From Pseudomonas huaxiensis (GTDB lineage Bacteria; Pseudomonadota; Gammaproteobacteria; Pseudomonadales; Pseudomonadaceae), in NCBI RefSeq assembly GCF_003231275.1, contig NZ_QKVL01000002.1, forward strand, positions 186,001-250,000: a stretch of DNA of 64,000 bases. The letters are read 5' to 3'. The position numbers and the translations under genes were made by a program. Of this stretch, positions 51,853 through 60,301 are shown piece by piece (position 1 is the first letter of the stretch; every line of letters starts with the position of its first letter). The notes below the pieces were generated by a model. The model worked only from the letters and a program-made list of their open reading frames with translations, was not told where the DNA came from and made no database searches.

Positions 51853-53685
51853 ATGTCAGGACTCGATTTCAACGTCGTCAACTCGGATGGCAAACCAGTC
51901 GTCTACCTCGGTCAGACCCAGACGCTGACGCTCACCGTGAGCAACACCAGCGGCGCCGACATGGCGCTAGCGGGCAGCCTGCCGCTGCCCGAAGACGACG
52001 CCAACAGCAACACCGCGCTGCTCTATCTCTTTCTCGGCAACCTGGTCGCCGACCCGGCCTCGGTGCAAGTGACCTGCGCCAGTTGGCGGGCGCAGTTCCA
52101 GAACACCGCGCAAGGGCCTGTGTGGTGCCTGGCGCTTGAAGCCGGCATGACCTTCAAGGCCGGCGCAAGCATTGCGGTGAGCCTCGCGGGGCTCAGCGTC
52201 AGCGGACTGCCCGGCGCGCGTCAATTGGGCATCGACGCCTACCTCGCCGACGGCGACGCGGTGCAGTTGCCAGTGTTGGCGCAGAACGACCCGGGCAAGC
52301 TGCTGCCGCTGAACATCGACTTCGCGGTGACCGGCGGCAACAGCGTCTACATCACCGAAAATATCAACGCGCCGATGGCCAGCTCCCTGGTGTTTCGCCT
52401 GAGCAACCCGTCGCCGAACACGCCGATCGTCCCCGTCGACGTGAGCTGGGGCAGCAAGACCCCGAGCTTCACCCTGTCCTTCGCCTACGCCAGCAAAGGC
52501 GGCGCCGGTGCCCTGACCTCGGCGGAAAAGGCCATCGCCTTCACCCGCGGAACGGTCCAGGACTACGGCAACCTCTGGTCGATCAGCGCCAACACCCAGG
52601 GCACGCCGAGCTGGACCCTGACCCCGGACCAGTTGAAGAACAAGCAGATCCTCGGTACCGGCGAGGCCGCCAGTTTCGAATTCATCCTGGGTAACATCAT
52701 CACCCAACTGGACGTCGGCACCACCCTGGCGTACCTGCAATGGAGCAACATCCCCGGCTACCAGGACGGCTACAAGACCCTGGCGCTGGTCAAGGTCAAG
52801 CCGCAGCCGGGCATCTTGCGGCTGATCAGCCTATCGCCGAGCGTCATCAAGCAAGGCACACCGGTGCAACTGGTCTGGGAAACCTTCGCCCTCACCCGCC
52901 AGACCCTGAGCTGGGCGAAAAACGGCACGCCTTATTCGGTTCCCGTGGGCGCCAGCGCCAGCGCCTATCTACCTGATCCGCAACCGGACGACACCGTGAC
53001 CTACACGCTGGATGGCTATGACAGCAAAGGTGCCAAGGTCGCCAGCCAGCAACAGACCATCACCGTGATCGCCAATGCGCCGGTGATCAGCGGCTTTACG
53101 GTGAAACCCCAGGTCGCCCCGTTCGAAGGCGCCAACCCCAATGTGCCGGTGACCTGCACCTGGACAGTGACCGACCCGGTGTCGCAGGCGGTCAATGGCC
53201 AGGTCGGGGTATCGGGGATGAAAGTCGGACTGAACACCCCCGGTACCGTCAACCTGCTGGTCACCGGCCACCAGAACCTGCAGGCATCCGCTTCGCAGCA
53301 GGTCTACAGCGTGCCGGGCTATGTGCAGACGTTTGTCTCCACCAGTCAAGTCAGCGGCGGCAGTGGCGGGCCGAAGATCAACAACGTGCTGAGCTTCAAC
53401 CGCGTCAGCAACATCGGCACCTGGACGTTGAACCGCAGTGATTCGCTGTCGACCCGGACCATCGCCAGCCAGGGGTTTTCCTGGACCACCGACGGGCTGA
53501 ACGTCTACCTGACCTTCAACGATAAAACCACCACCGCTACCCTCGCCTGCACCTACGGCGCCCTGACCCTGAGCCAACGCAGCGGCAAGGCCGACAGCCA
53601 TGGTTTGCAACCGTTGGCGATGCTGGTGCAGAACGCGGGGGGGCAGAATTCGCCGGTGTTCAGTGCGCAGACGGTGGCGGTTTAG
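51853..53685 (+). CDS. Uncharacterised beta-sandwich protein, last gene of operon
   Basis: 610 residues, no signal peptide. Mostly beta: an N-terminal domain (about 1-320) with QTLTLTVSNTSGADMALAGSLPL and FRLSNPSPNTPIVPV, then Ig/fibronectin-like repeats (about 325-410 ILRLISLSPSVIKQGTPVQLVWETF; about 415-490 PVISGFTVKPQVAPFEG), and a Ser/Gly hinge followed by a C-terminal domain (about 510-610, FNRVSNIGTWTLNRSDS). It looks like an adhesive or scaffold protein. GGGAG lies before the ATG. A perfect hairpin follows the stop and probably ends the operon. Confidence 0.72.
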   Translation: MSGLDFNVVNSDGKPVVYLGQTQTLTLTVSNTSGADMALAGSLPLPEDDANSNTALLYLFLGNLVADPASVQVTCASWRAQFQNTAQGPVWCLALEAGMTFKAGASIAVSLAGLSVSGLPGARQLGIDAYLADGDAVQLPVLAQNDPGKLLPLNIDFAVTGGNSVYITENINAPMASSLVFRLSNPSPNTPIVPVDVSWGSKTPSFTLSFAYASKGGAGALTSAEKAIAFTRGTVQDYGNLWSISANTQGTPSWTLTPDQLKNKQILGTGEAASFEFILGNIITQLDVGTTLAYLQWSNIPGYQDGYKTLALVKVKPQPGILRLISLSPSVIKQGTPVQLVWETFALTRQTLSWAKNGTPYSVPVGASASAYLPDPQPDDTVTYTLDGYDSKGAKVASQQQTITVIANAPVISGFTVKPQVAPFEGANPNVPVTCTWTVTDPVSQAVNGQVGVSGMKVGLNTPGTVNLLVTGHQNLQASASQQVYSVPGYVQTFVSTSQVSGGSGGPKINNVLSFNRVSNIGTWTLNRSDSLSTRTIASQGFSWTTDGLNVYLTFNDKTTTATLACTYGALTLSQRSGKADSHGLQPLAMLVQNAGGQNSPVFSAQTVAV

Positions 53686-53703
53686 GGGGGCGTATTTTTA
53701 TCG

Positions 53704-53741
53704 CCCGGCCTCATCGCTGGCTTGCCAGCGATGAGGCCGGG
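53704..53741 (+). terminator. Perfect 17-bp stem hairpin ending the operon
   Basis: CCCGGCCTCATCGCTGG / CCAGCGATGAGGCCGGG with the loop CTTG, 18 bp after the last stop codon. No T-run follows. It resembles a REP-type hairpin and may act as terminator or 3' mRNA protector. Confidence 0.6.
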
Positions 53742-54160
53742 TATCTACACATCTTTCGGTCATGTGATGTCTGGAAGGCGCCAGTCAAAAACCGAGTAAT
53801 GGCCACCAGGCGCATGTCGGGAGTTTTCCAGCGCTCCTGAGATCGAGCGCCGCCCGCGCGGCGCATCGCCGGCAAGCCGGCTCCCACATTTGCTGCAACG
53901 CGCCATGGCCTGTGGGATTGGCGTTGCCAGCCTTGGTGCATGGCTGGAGAGTGCGCGGCGGCTTAGACGCCAGCCTCGAAATCGGGCCGAACTAACAAGG
54001 CGATCAACCACGGCCTGACAGGCATAGGCGCGTTGCAGTAAATGTGGGAGCCGGCTTGCCGGCGATGCGCCGCGCGGGCGGCGCTCGATCTCAAGAGCGC
54101 TGAAGATTTGCCGGCATGCACATGGCGGCCACCACATAACCCAAAGATGTGTAGATACCC
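53739..54160. repeat. 420-bp inverted-repeat element with 18-bp perfect ends and internal REP arms
   Basis: Ends GGGTATCTACACATCTTT (53739-53756) and its exact complement (54143-54160). Inside, both arms carry gagatcgagcgccgcccgcg followed by the REP-like catcgccggcaagccggctc and ccacattt, in opposite orientation, around a unique centre (about 53900-54030). No ORF inside is convincing. The structure resembles a miniature inverted-repeat element or REP doublet. The rest of the gap 53686-54178 holds only the hairpin above. Confidence 0.8.
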
Positions 54161-54178
54161 ATGCAGCGATTAGGCCCA

Positions 54179-55315
54179 TTACAACGCCAAATGATCCAAC
54201 GCGATCGACACCCCATCCTCATACCGATACCCGGTCTGCCCCGCCACCGGGCTTTCTTCACCCCCGCCCTCGACCCGCGAACGTGACCGATACCCAAGCG
54301 GGCTCACCCCCAACTGCCGCTGAAAACTGCGGCGCATGCGCTCTTCATTGCCAAAACCGACCGTCTCGGCAATCCGCTTGATCGGCTCCTTGCTGGCTTC
54401 CAGCAACCGACAGGCCGCCTCCAGGCGCAAGGTCTCGACGGTCTGCGCCGGGGTGCCACCGGTGGCGGCGGTGTAGGCGCGGGCAAAATGCCGGGGGCTC
54501 ATGCCGAACTTTTCCGCCAGCCGCTCCACGCGCAAATCACTGTCGAGGTTGCCGGCGATCCAGGCATGCAGACGCACCAAGCGCTGGTCACGGTCGCTGC
54601 GCAGGGCATCGCTCTGCGCCTTGAGCGGTGCGCTGAGCTGGGCCTGTTCCGCCGAGCGGCGCAGGAACAGGGTGAAATAACGCGCCAGGGTCAGCGCCGC
54701 ATGCGGGCCAAGGTCCTGTTCCAGCAGGGCCAGCCCAAGGTCGATGCCCGCGCTCGCCCCACCGCAGGTCCACAGGTGGCCGTCGTGCAGGTACAGCGCC
54801 TCGCGCTCGACGATCAAGGCCGGATAACGCTGTTGCAGTTCTTCGGCAAAGCTCCAGTGGGTCACCACCCGCCGACCTTCCAGCAAACCGGCACCGGCCA
54901 GGGCGAAGGCGCCGGTGCCAATGGAACAGAGCCGCCGCGCCCGCGGCGCGTGACGCTGCAGCCAGGCGTTGACGTAGGGGTCGCTCTCCAGCTCCGACAC
55001 GCCCGGCCCACCGATGACGATCAGCGTATCCAACTCCGCCTCGGCCTCGACGTCCGCCAGGGAGCGGGTCATCACCGCGATCCCGGAAATCGTCTCGATC
55101 TCGCCACCCAGCGGCGAGGCCAGCACGATCCGGTACGGCGGGCTCTGTTTCAGCTCGCCACCCAGAATCCGCGGCGCGGCGGCGAACACTTCCAGCGGGC
55201 CGGCGGCGTTGAGCAGCAATGCGCCGGGAAACGCCAGCACCAGCACGGTTCGCGGGGCCGACATGGCAGAAAACGAGGGGTGTTTGACATGGTGGCGTTG
55301 GACGGGCGTGGACAT
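54179..55315 (-). CDS. GlxA-type transcriptional regulator (DJ-1/PfpI domain + AraC HTH)
   Basis: 378 residues. N-terminal DJ-1/PfpI-like amidotransferase fold (about 18-190: VLVLAFPGALLLNAAGPLEVFAAAP, LIVIGGPG and the DGHLWTCGGASAGIDLGLALL region), then the AraC double HTH (about 260-365: VERLAEKFGMSPRHFARAYTAATGGTP and IAETVGFGNEERMRRSFQRQLGVSPLGYR). ATG at 55315 is preferred for its GGAAAG box; 55264 is an alternative. Divergent from the substrate-binding protein gene 34 bp away, so it probably controls the uptake group. Confidence 0.88.
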   Translation of the reverse strand: MSTPVQRHHVKHPSFSAMSAPRTVLVLAFPGALLLNAAGPLEVFAAAPRILGGELKQSPPYRIVLASPLGGEIETISGIAVMTRSLADVEAEAELDTLIVIGGPGVSELESDPYVNAWLQRHAPRARRLCSIGTGAFALAGAGLLEGRRVVTHWSFAEELQQRYPALIVEREALYLHDGHLWTCGGASAGIDLGLALLEQDLGPHAALTLARYFTLFLRRSAEQAQLSAPLKAQSDALRSDRDQRLVRLHAWIAGNLDSDLRVERLAEKFGMSPRHFARAYTAATGGTPAQTVETLRLEAACRLLEASKEPIKRIAETVGFGNEERMRRSFQRQLGVSPLGYRSRSRVEGGGEESPVAGQTGYRYEDGVSIALDHLAL

Positions 55316-55349
55316 ACTGGCAACACTTTCCGATTCAAGAGCCAAGACG

Positions 55350-56327
55350 ATGCCCAGAAAGTCCTTCCCTGCCAAGCGCCTTCGTCGCCACCTGACGCCC
55401 TGGCTGCTACTCGCCTCGCTGCTCGGCGCCCTGCCCGTCCAGGCCGCGCCGGAGCTGGAAGTCGGTGACCAGAGCGGGCTGATCCAGGCGCTGCTGGGCG
55501 CCGCCGGTGAAGACCAGGGTCTCGGCTACACGCTTGACTGGCACCCGTTCGGCACCGGCACCGCGCTGATGGAAGCGCTGAGCGCCGCCGCAGTGGATGT
55601 CGGCGTGGTCGGCAATGCGCCGCCGGTGTTCGCCCAGGCGGGTGGTTTCGATGTGCGCGTGGTGGCCGCCGCCGAAGGCGCGCAGAACAACAATGCGTTG
55701 CTGGTCCAGGCCGACTCGGCCATCACCCGTCCCGCCGACCTCAAGGGCAAGCGCATCGCCGTGGCCAAGGGCACCAGCGGCCATTACCTGCTGCTCGCCG
55801 TCCTCGCCGAGGCCGGCCTGGGCATCAAGGATGTGAATGTGATCTACGCCAGCCCCATCGATGCGCAGAATGCCTTTGCCAGCGGCAAGCTCGATGCCTG
55901 GGCGGTCTGGTATCCCTTCGTCGGCCAGGCCACTTCCCGCGGCGCACGCAAACTGGTGGACGGTGCGCAATGGCCCGAGACCGGTCTGAACTTCACCGTC
56001 GCCAGCCTCGCGGCGCTCAACGATCCGCAAAAAGCCGAACTGCTCGGCGACTTTATCCAGCGCCTGGCCAGGGCTCAGGCCTGGGCCACTGCTCACCCAG
56101 ACGCCTGGGCCGAGCGTCTGGGCCAGCTCACCCGCCTGCCGCTGCCGCTGTTGCAGGAAATGCTCGGCCAACAGCGCTTGCAGTACGTCGCCCTGGACGC
56201 CCGGGTCGCCGGCCTGCAACAACGCCTGGCCGACCGCTTCGCCGAGGCCCGGCTGATTCCCCGTCCGTTGAACGTCGCCGAAGCCTTCGACGACCGTTAT
56301 AACCGCCTGCTGCCACAACACCCCTGA
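55350..56327 (+). CDS. ABC transporter substrate-binding protein (SsuA/TauA-like)
   Basis: 325 residues with a signal peptide (basic start, LTPWLLLASLLGALPVQAA, cleavage near residue 33). Periplasmic type II binding fold of the aliphatic sulfonate/nitrate group: LDWHPFGTGTALMEALSAAAVDVGVVGNAPPVFAQAGG, LKGKRIAVAKGTSGHYLL and ASGKLDAWAVWYPF. No permease or ATPase gene is adjacent, so it must share a transporter encoded elsewhere. It is followed 61 bp later by the ASST-like gene. The ligand is probably a sulfonate or sulfate ester, by family and context. Confidence 0.87.
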   Translation: MPRKSFPAKRLRRHLTPWLLLASLLGALPVQAAPELEVGDQSGLIQALLGAAGEDQGLGYTLDWHPFGTGTALMEALSAAAVDVGVVGNAPPVFAQAGGFDVRVVAAAEGAQNNNALLVQADSAITRPADLKGKRIAVAKGTSGHYLLLAVLAEAGLGIKDVNVIYASPIDAQNAFASGKLDAWAVWYPFVGQATSRGARKLVDGAQWPETGLNFTVASLAALNDPQKAELLGDFIQRLARAQAWATAHPDAWAERLGQLTRLPLPLLQEMLGQQRLQYVALDARVAGLQQRLADRFAEARLIPRPLNVAEAFDDRYNRLLPQHP

Positions 56328-56388
56328 TCTGAAACCTTCGCGCCATGCCGCAGTTGCCGGCAGGGCGCCGCTCATCTGGAGAAAAGTC

Positions 56389-57507
56389 ATGCCTGCACTC
56401 GACCGCACCACCCTGCGTCGCCACGCCACCGGCCTGATCGCCGTCGATGCCGAACGTTCGGCCGGTGGCTACACCCTGTTCGCCCCGCAGACCGCGGGCG
56501 GCAACGTATTCCTCATCAACCTGCGCGGCGAGGAAGTGCACCGCTGGAAACTGCCGCAACGCCCCGGCCGCGACGCGGTGATCCTGGCCAACGGCAACCT
56601 CGGCTACAACGGTAATCACCCGGACTCGCCAGAGCTGTTTCCGGGCTGGTCGGTGTGGCACGGCGGTGCATTCAGCGAGGTGACGCCGGAGGGTGAAGTG
56701 GTCTGGGAATACACCGACCTGACCCACCACCACGACGCCCAGTGGCTGGACAACGGCAACCTGCTCTACACCACTGCCGAGCCGTTGCCGCTGGATATCG
56801 CCAGTCGCGTGCTCGGCGGGATTCCTGGCAGCGAGGCGCCGGGCGGGGTGATCTACGGCGACGTGGTCAAGGAAGTCGACCGCAGCGGTACGCTGGTCTG
56901 GGAATGGCGGAGCTGGGAACACCTGGCGCCGGAAGACTACCCGCTGCACGACTGCTTCGAGCGCTACCACTGGCCGATGACCAACTCGGTGACGCCGGGC
57001 CGCGACGGCAAGGTCATCCTCAGTTTGCGCAGCGTGTCCTCGGTGATCGCCGTCGACAAGGCCAGCGACCGCGTGCTCTGGCGCCTTGGCCACGACCTGG
57101 TAGCGCAGCAGCATTGCCCGAGCGAGCTGGAAGACGGGCGCATCCTGGTGTTCGACAACGGCATCTCGCGGCCTCATGTGTCCATGCCGCACTCGCGGGT
57201 GATCGAAGTCGATCCGCACGCTCAACGCATCGAGTGGCAGTACGCCGACACCCCCGGCTACGCCTTCTTCACTCCGTTCATGGGCGGCGCCCAGCGTCTG
57301 CACAACGGCAACACACTGATCACCGAAGCCAACTTCGGCCGGCTGTTCGAAGTGACCCGCGAAGGCGAAGTGGTCTGGGAATACATCAACCCGCATTTCG
57401 CCGCCTACCCGGACGCCGCCTCCCGCGCCTACCTGCCGGGCGAGAACAACGCGATCTTCCGCGCGCACCGCTATCAGGCCCATGAGCTGCCCTGGCTGCG
57501 CGACTGA
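56389..57507 (+). CDS. Arylsulfotransferase (ASST)-family protein
   Basis: 372 residues, beta-propeller type with repeated blades such as GEVVWEYTDLTHHHDAQWLDNGNLLYTT, GTLVWEWRSWEHL, HCPSELEDGRILVFDNG, PFMGGAQRLHNGNTLITEANFGRLFEV and GEVVWEYINPHF. The HHDAQWLDNGN and similar His/GN motifs are those of the Arylsulfotran_2 family. No signal peptide is seen, although characterised ASSTs are periplasmic, so it may act in the cytoplasm or have another use. It lies between a sulfonate-like binding protein and a TonB receptor. Confidence 0.82.
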   Translation: MPALDRTTLRRHATGLIAVDAERSAGGYTLFAPQTAGGNVFLINLRGEEVHRWKLPQRPGRDAVILANGNLGYNGNHPDSPELFPGWSVWHGGAFSEVTPEGEVVWEYTDLTHHHDAQWLDNGNLLYTTAEPLPLDIASRVLGGIPGSEAPGGVIYGDVVKEVDRSGTLVWEWRSWEHLAPEDYPLHDCFERYHWPMTNSVTPGRDGKVILSLRSVSSVIAVDKASDRVLWRLGHDLVAQQHCPSELEDGRILVFDNGISRPHVSMPHSRVIEVDPHAQRIEWQYADTPGYAFFTPFMGGAQRLHNGNTLITEANFGRLFEVTREGEVVWEYINPHFAAYPDAASRAYLPGENNAIFRAHRYQAHELPWLRD

Positions 57508-57582
57508 TTCATAACCCCCAACCCTTCCGATCACGCTTACGCAGACCACGCGCAGCGAGAGGTTCATTCATCACAGGAGTTC

Positions 57583-59904
57583 ATGATGACCATGCCTTTG
57601 CAACGAAACAGCCGCGCGTGCGTCTGGCCCCGTTTTCTTCCCGGTTTGCTGGCCCTGGCCTGCTCGCCGGGCTACAGCGCCGAAACCGTCGAGGGCCAGC
57701 AGGCCGATGACGCGACCTTGCAGACCATCACCGTCAATGCCCGCCGCCGTGTGGAGGATGTCCAGTCGGTGCCCACCGCGATGACCGTGCTCTCGGCGCA
57801 GACCCTGGAAAACCAGCGCCTGTACCGCGTGCAAGACCTGCAACAGGCGCTGCCCAGCGTCAACGTGTCGTTCATGAACCCGCGCCAGTCCAGCCTGTCG
57901 ATCCGCGGGCTGGGCAACAACCCGGCCAGCGACGGCCTGGAAGGCAGCGCCGGGATCTACCTCGACAACGTCTACCTCGGCCGCCCCGGCATGGCCGTGT
58001 TCGACCTGCTGGACATCGAGCAGCTCGAACTGCTGCGCGGCCCGCAAGGCACCTTGTTCGGCAAGAACACCACCGCCGGCGTGCTGAATATCAGTACCCG
58101 GCGGCCCTCGTTCACCTCGGAAGGCAGCGTCTCGACCTCGTTTGGCGAAGACGGCTACGTGCAGACCCACGCCAGTATCGGCGGGCCATTGACCAGCCAG
58201 TTGGCCGGGCGTTTCTCTGCCTACCGCACCCGGGAAAACGGCTACGTCGAGAACGACTACAACGGCCATACCCTCGGCGGCGGAACCCGCCAGGGCTTCC
58301 GTGGGCAACTGCTGTTCGAGCCCAATGAATCCTTCAACCTGCGCTGGATCGCCGACTACAACGAAGAGGACTCCAGCGCCGGCACCCGCTCGCTGTTCAG
58401 CACCGGCCCGACCATCAACGGCGTCAACCGCTACGAGCAGCGCGCCGCCGCGGTGGGCGCAAGCCTGGCCCAGGGGCGCCACGTCAACCTCGACGCCGAC
58501 CAGAACGTCAAAGTGTTCCAGGGCGGCACCTCGCTGGAAGCCAACTGGAGCCTGCCCGGCGACTACACCCTGACCTCCGTCACCGCCTGGCGCTGGTGGG
58601 ATTTCACCCCGCGCAACGACGACGAACTCAACGTCCCGGTGATGTACAACGTTGGCCAGTCGGCGCGGGACCAGCAATATTCCCAGGAGCTACGCCTGGC
58701 CTCGCCCACCGGCGATGTCTTCGACTATGTGCTCGGCGCGTATTACTTCCGCCAGGAAATGCGCAACGAAGTCTTCACCGACTACGGCCCGCTGGCCGAC
58801 ACCTGGAACGGCACGCCGCAGGGCGCACTGAACAACGTCTACAGCCTGGGCAAGGGCCGCATCGACACCGACAGCTTCGCCCTGTTCGCCCAGAGCACCT
58901 GGCACCTGACGCCACGCCTGGACCTTACCGCCGGCGTGCGCGGCACCTACGAGGTGAAGCAGGCGCGGGTCGGCCGCTATGCGCCAACCGGCGGCGCGGC
59001 AGTCACCGGTGCGGCGGCGAACGTGCGCCAGGGGCGTCTCGGTGCGTATGACTCGGGCGACCTAAGCGTCTACAGCTTCAGCCCGTCGGCGCTGGTCAGC
59101 CTGGCTTATCGCTTCAATGATCAGGTGATGGGCTATGCCTCGTTGTCCCACGGCGAGAAGTCGGGTGGGGTCAACCTCAGCGTCGCCAGTGCTCCGGTGG
59201 CCGGTGCCGACTCCCTGCTGATCGGCAGCGAACGGGCCAACGACGCCGAACTGGGGATCAAGACCACTCTGCTCGACCGGCGTCTGCTGCTCAACGCCAA
59301 CCTGTTCTGGACCGAGGTTCACGGCTACCAGACCAACGCCTACGACGACGCCAACCTCACCAGCTACCTGACCAACGCCGGCGCCGTGCGCAGCCGCGGC
59401 GTCGAGTTCGAATCGACCCTGCTGCCGGTGCGCGGCCTGACCCTGAACCTCAACGGCTCGCTGAACGACGTGCGTTACCTCGACTACAGCAACGCCCCCT
59501 GCCCGGCCGAAGTCGCCTTGCGGCCTGGCGCCCCGGCGTCCTGCGACCTGACCGGACACACCGTGGTCGGCGCTTCGAAGTGGATCCTCAACGCCAGCGG
59601 CACCTATGAATGGGAAGCGGGTCCGGTGCGACCGTACGTGAACGCCAGCTACGCCTTCCGCGCCCATGCCGTCGGCACGGTGGACGACTCGGAACATGCG
59701 CAATTGCCGAGCTATGCGTTGGTCAATCTCTCGGCCGGGGTACGCGGCGATCTTGCGGATGGGCAGTGGGATGTTTCGCTGTGGGTGAAGAATGCGGCGG
59801 ACAAGACCTACTACACCACGCTGTGGAACTCGCCAAATGGTGGGTATACGGGGGTGCTGGGAACGCCAAGGACGGTGGGGGTTACGGGGCGGTATGACTT
59901 TTAG
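57583..59904 (+). CDS. TonB-dependent outer membrane receptor
   Basis: 773 residues with a signal peptide (LPGLLALACSPGYSA, cleavage near residue 29). Plug domain about 45-160 (TITVNARRRVEDVQSVPTAMTVLSAQTL; SIRGLGNNPASDG; IEQLELLRGPQGTLFGKNTTAGVLNI), then the 22-stranded barrel, ending in the aromatic RYDF. No siderophore genes are close; adjacency to the binding protein and ASST-like gene suggests import of a sulfated or sulfonated organic compound. It follows the ASST-like gene by 75 bp with the same orientation. Confidence 0.9.
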   Translation: MMTMPLQRNSRACVWPRFLPGLLALACSPGYSAETVEGQQADDATLQTITVNARRRVEDVQSVPTAMTVLSAQTLENQRLYRVQDLQQALPSVNVSFMNPRQSSLSIRGLGNNPASDGLEGSAGIYLDNVYLGRPGMAVFDLLDIEQLELLRGPQGTLFGKNTTAGVLNISTRRPSFTSEGSVSTSFGEDGYVQTHASIGGPLTSQLAGRFSAYRTRENGYVENDYNGHTLGGGTRQGFRGQLLFEPNESFNLRWIADYNEEDSSAGTRSLFSTGPTINGVNRYEQRAAAVGASLAQGRHVNLDADQNVKVFQGGTSLEANWSLPGDYTLTSVTAWRWWDFTPRNDDELNVPVMYNVGQSARDQQYSQELRLASPTGDVFDYVLGAYYFRQEMRNEVFTDYGPLADTWNGTPQGALNNVYSLGKGRIDTDSFALFAQSTWHLTPRLDLTAGVRGTYEVKQARVGRYAPTGGAAVTGAAANVRQGRLGAYDSGDLSVYSFSPSALVSLAYRFNDQVMGYASLSHGEKSGGVNLSVASAPVAGADSLLIGSERANDAELGIKTTLLDRRLLLNANLFWTEVHGYQTNAYDDANLTSYLTNAGAVRSRGVEFESTLLPVRGLTLNLNGSLNDVRYLDYSNAPCPAEVALRPGAPASCDLTGHTVVGASKWILNASGTYEWEAGPVRPYVNASYAFRAHAVGTVDDSEHAQLPSYALVNLSAGVRGDLADGQWDVSLWVKNAADKTYYTTLWNSPNGGYTGVLGTPRTVGVTGRYDF

Positions 59905-59916
59905 CGGTTGTGTAGA

Positions 59917-60190
59917 CCGAGTATTGGCCGCCAGGCGCATGCCGAGCGTTTTCCAGCGACCGTGAGATCGAGCGCCGCTTGCGCGGCGCATCGCCGGCAA
60001 GCCGGCTCCCACAGGGTCTTGAGCCATGGTTGACTGCCTTGGGGTTCGACGCGATTTCGACGTTGGCGCCTTAGCCGCCTCTCTCTAGCCATTTACCACA
60101 CTGTGGGAGCCGGCTTGCCGGCGATGCGCCGCGCAAGCGGCGCTCGATCTCATGGGCGCTGACACTCTCCCGACCTGCAACCCAATGATG
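59917..60190. repeat. 270-bp inverted REP-containing element, second copy
   Basis: Left arm: gagatcgagcgccgcttgcg, then catcgccggcaagccggctc and ccacag. Right arm (near 60103-60152) is its complement: gtgggagccggcttgccggc, gatgcgccgcgcaagcggcg, ctcgatctca. The centre (about 60015-60100) is unique. The same core is in the element at 53.7 kb. The rest of the 59905-60301 gap shows no gene. Confidence 0.75.
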
Positions 60191-60301
60191 GGCGGCGACA
60201 GCATTCCATCAAATTGACATCACCTGGCAGACCTCTTCACCATTGCGGTTTTCAAACCGAGGGGCCATTTGGCCTCCGCCCCGCTTTTGGAATCGGCTGC
60301 A

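Noticed and set aside
35586..53685. Extracellular contractile injection system or prophage
   Set aside because: No sheath, tube, spike, baseplate, AAA ATPase, portal, terminase or lysis gene is visible; the idea came only from the large uncharacterised proteins.
53704..53741. CRISPR-like or tRNA structure
   Set aside because: It is a single palindrome without regularly spaced repeats and without a tRNA cloverleaf; it is a hairpin of REP type.
54488..55468. 326-codon plus-strand frame over the GlxA regulator
   Set aside because: Antisense to a DJ-1/AraC regulator with clear HTH motifs.
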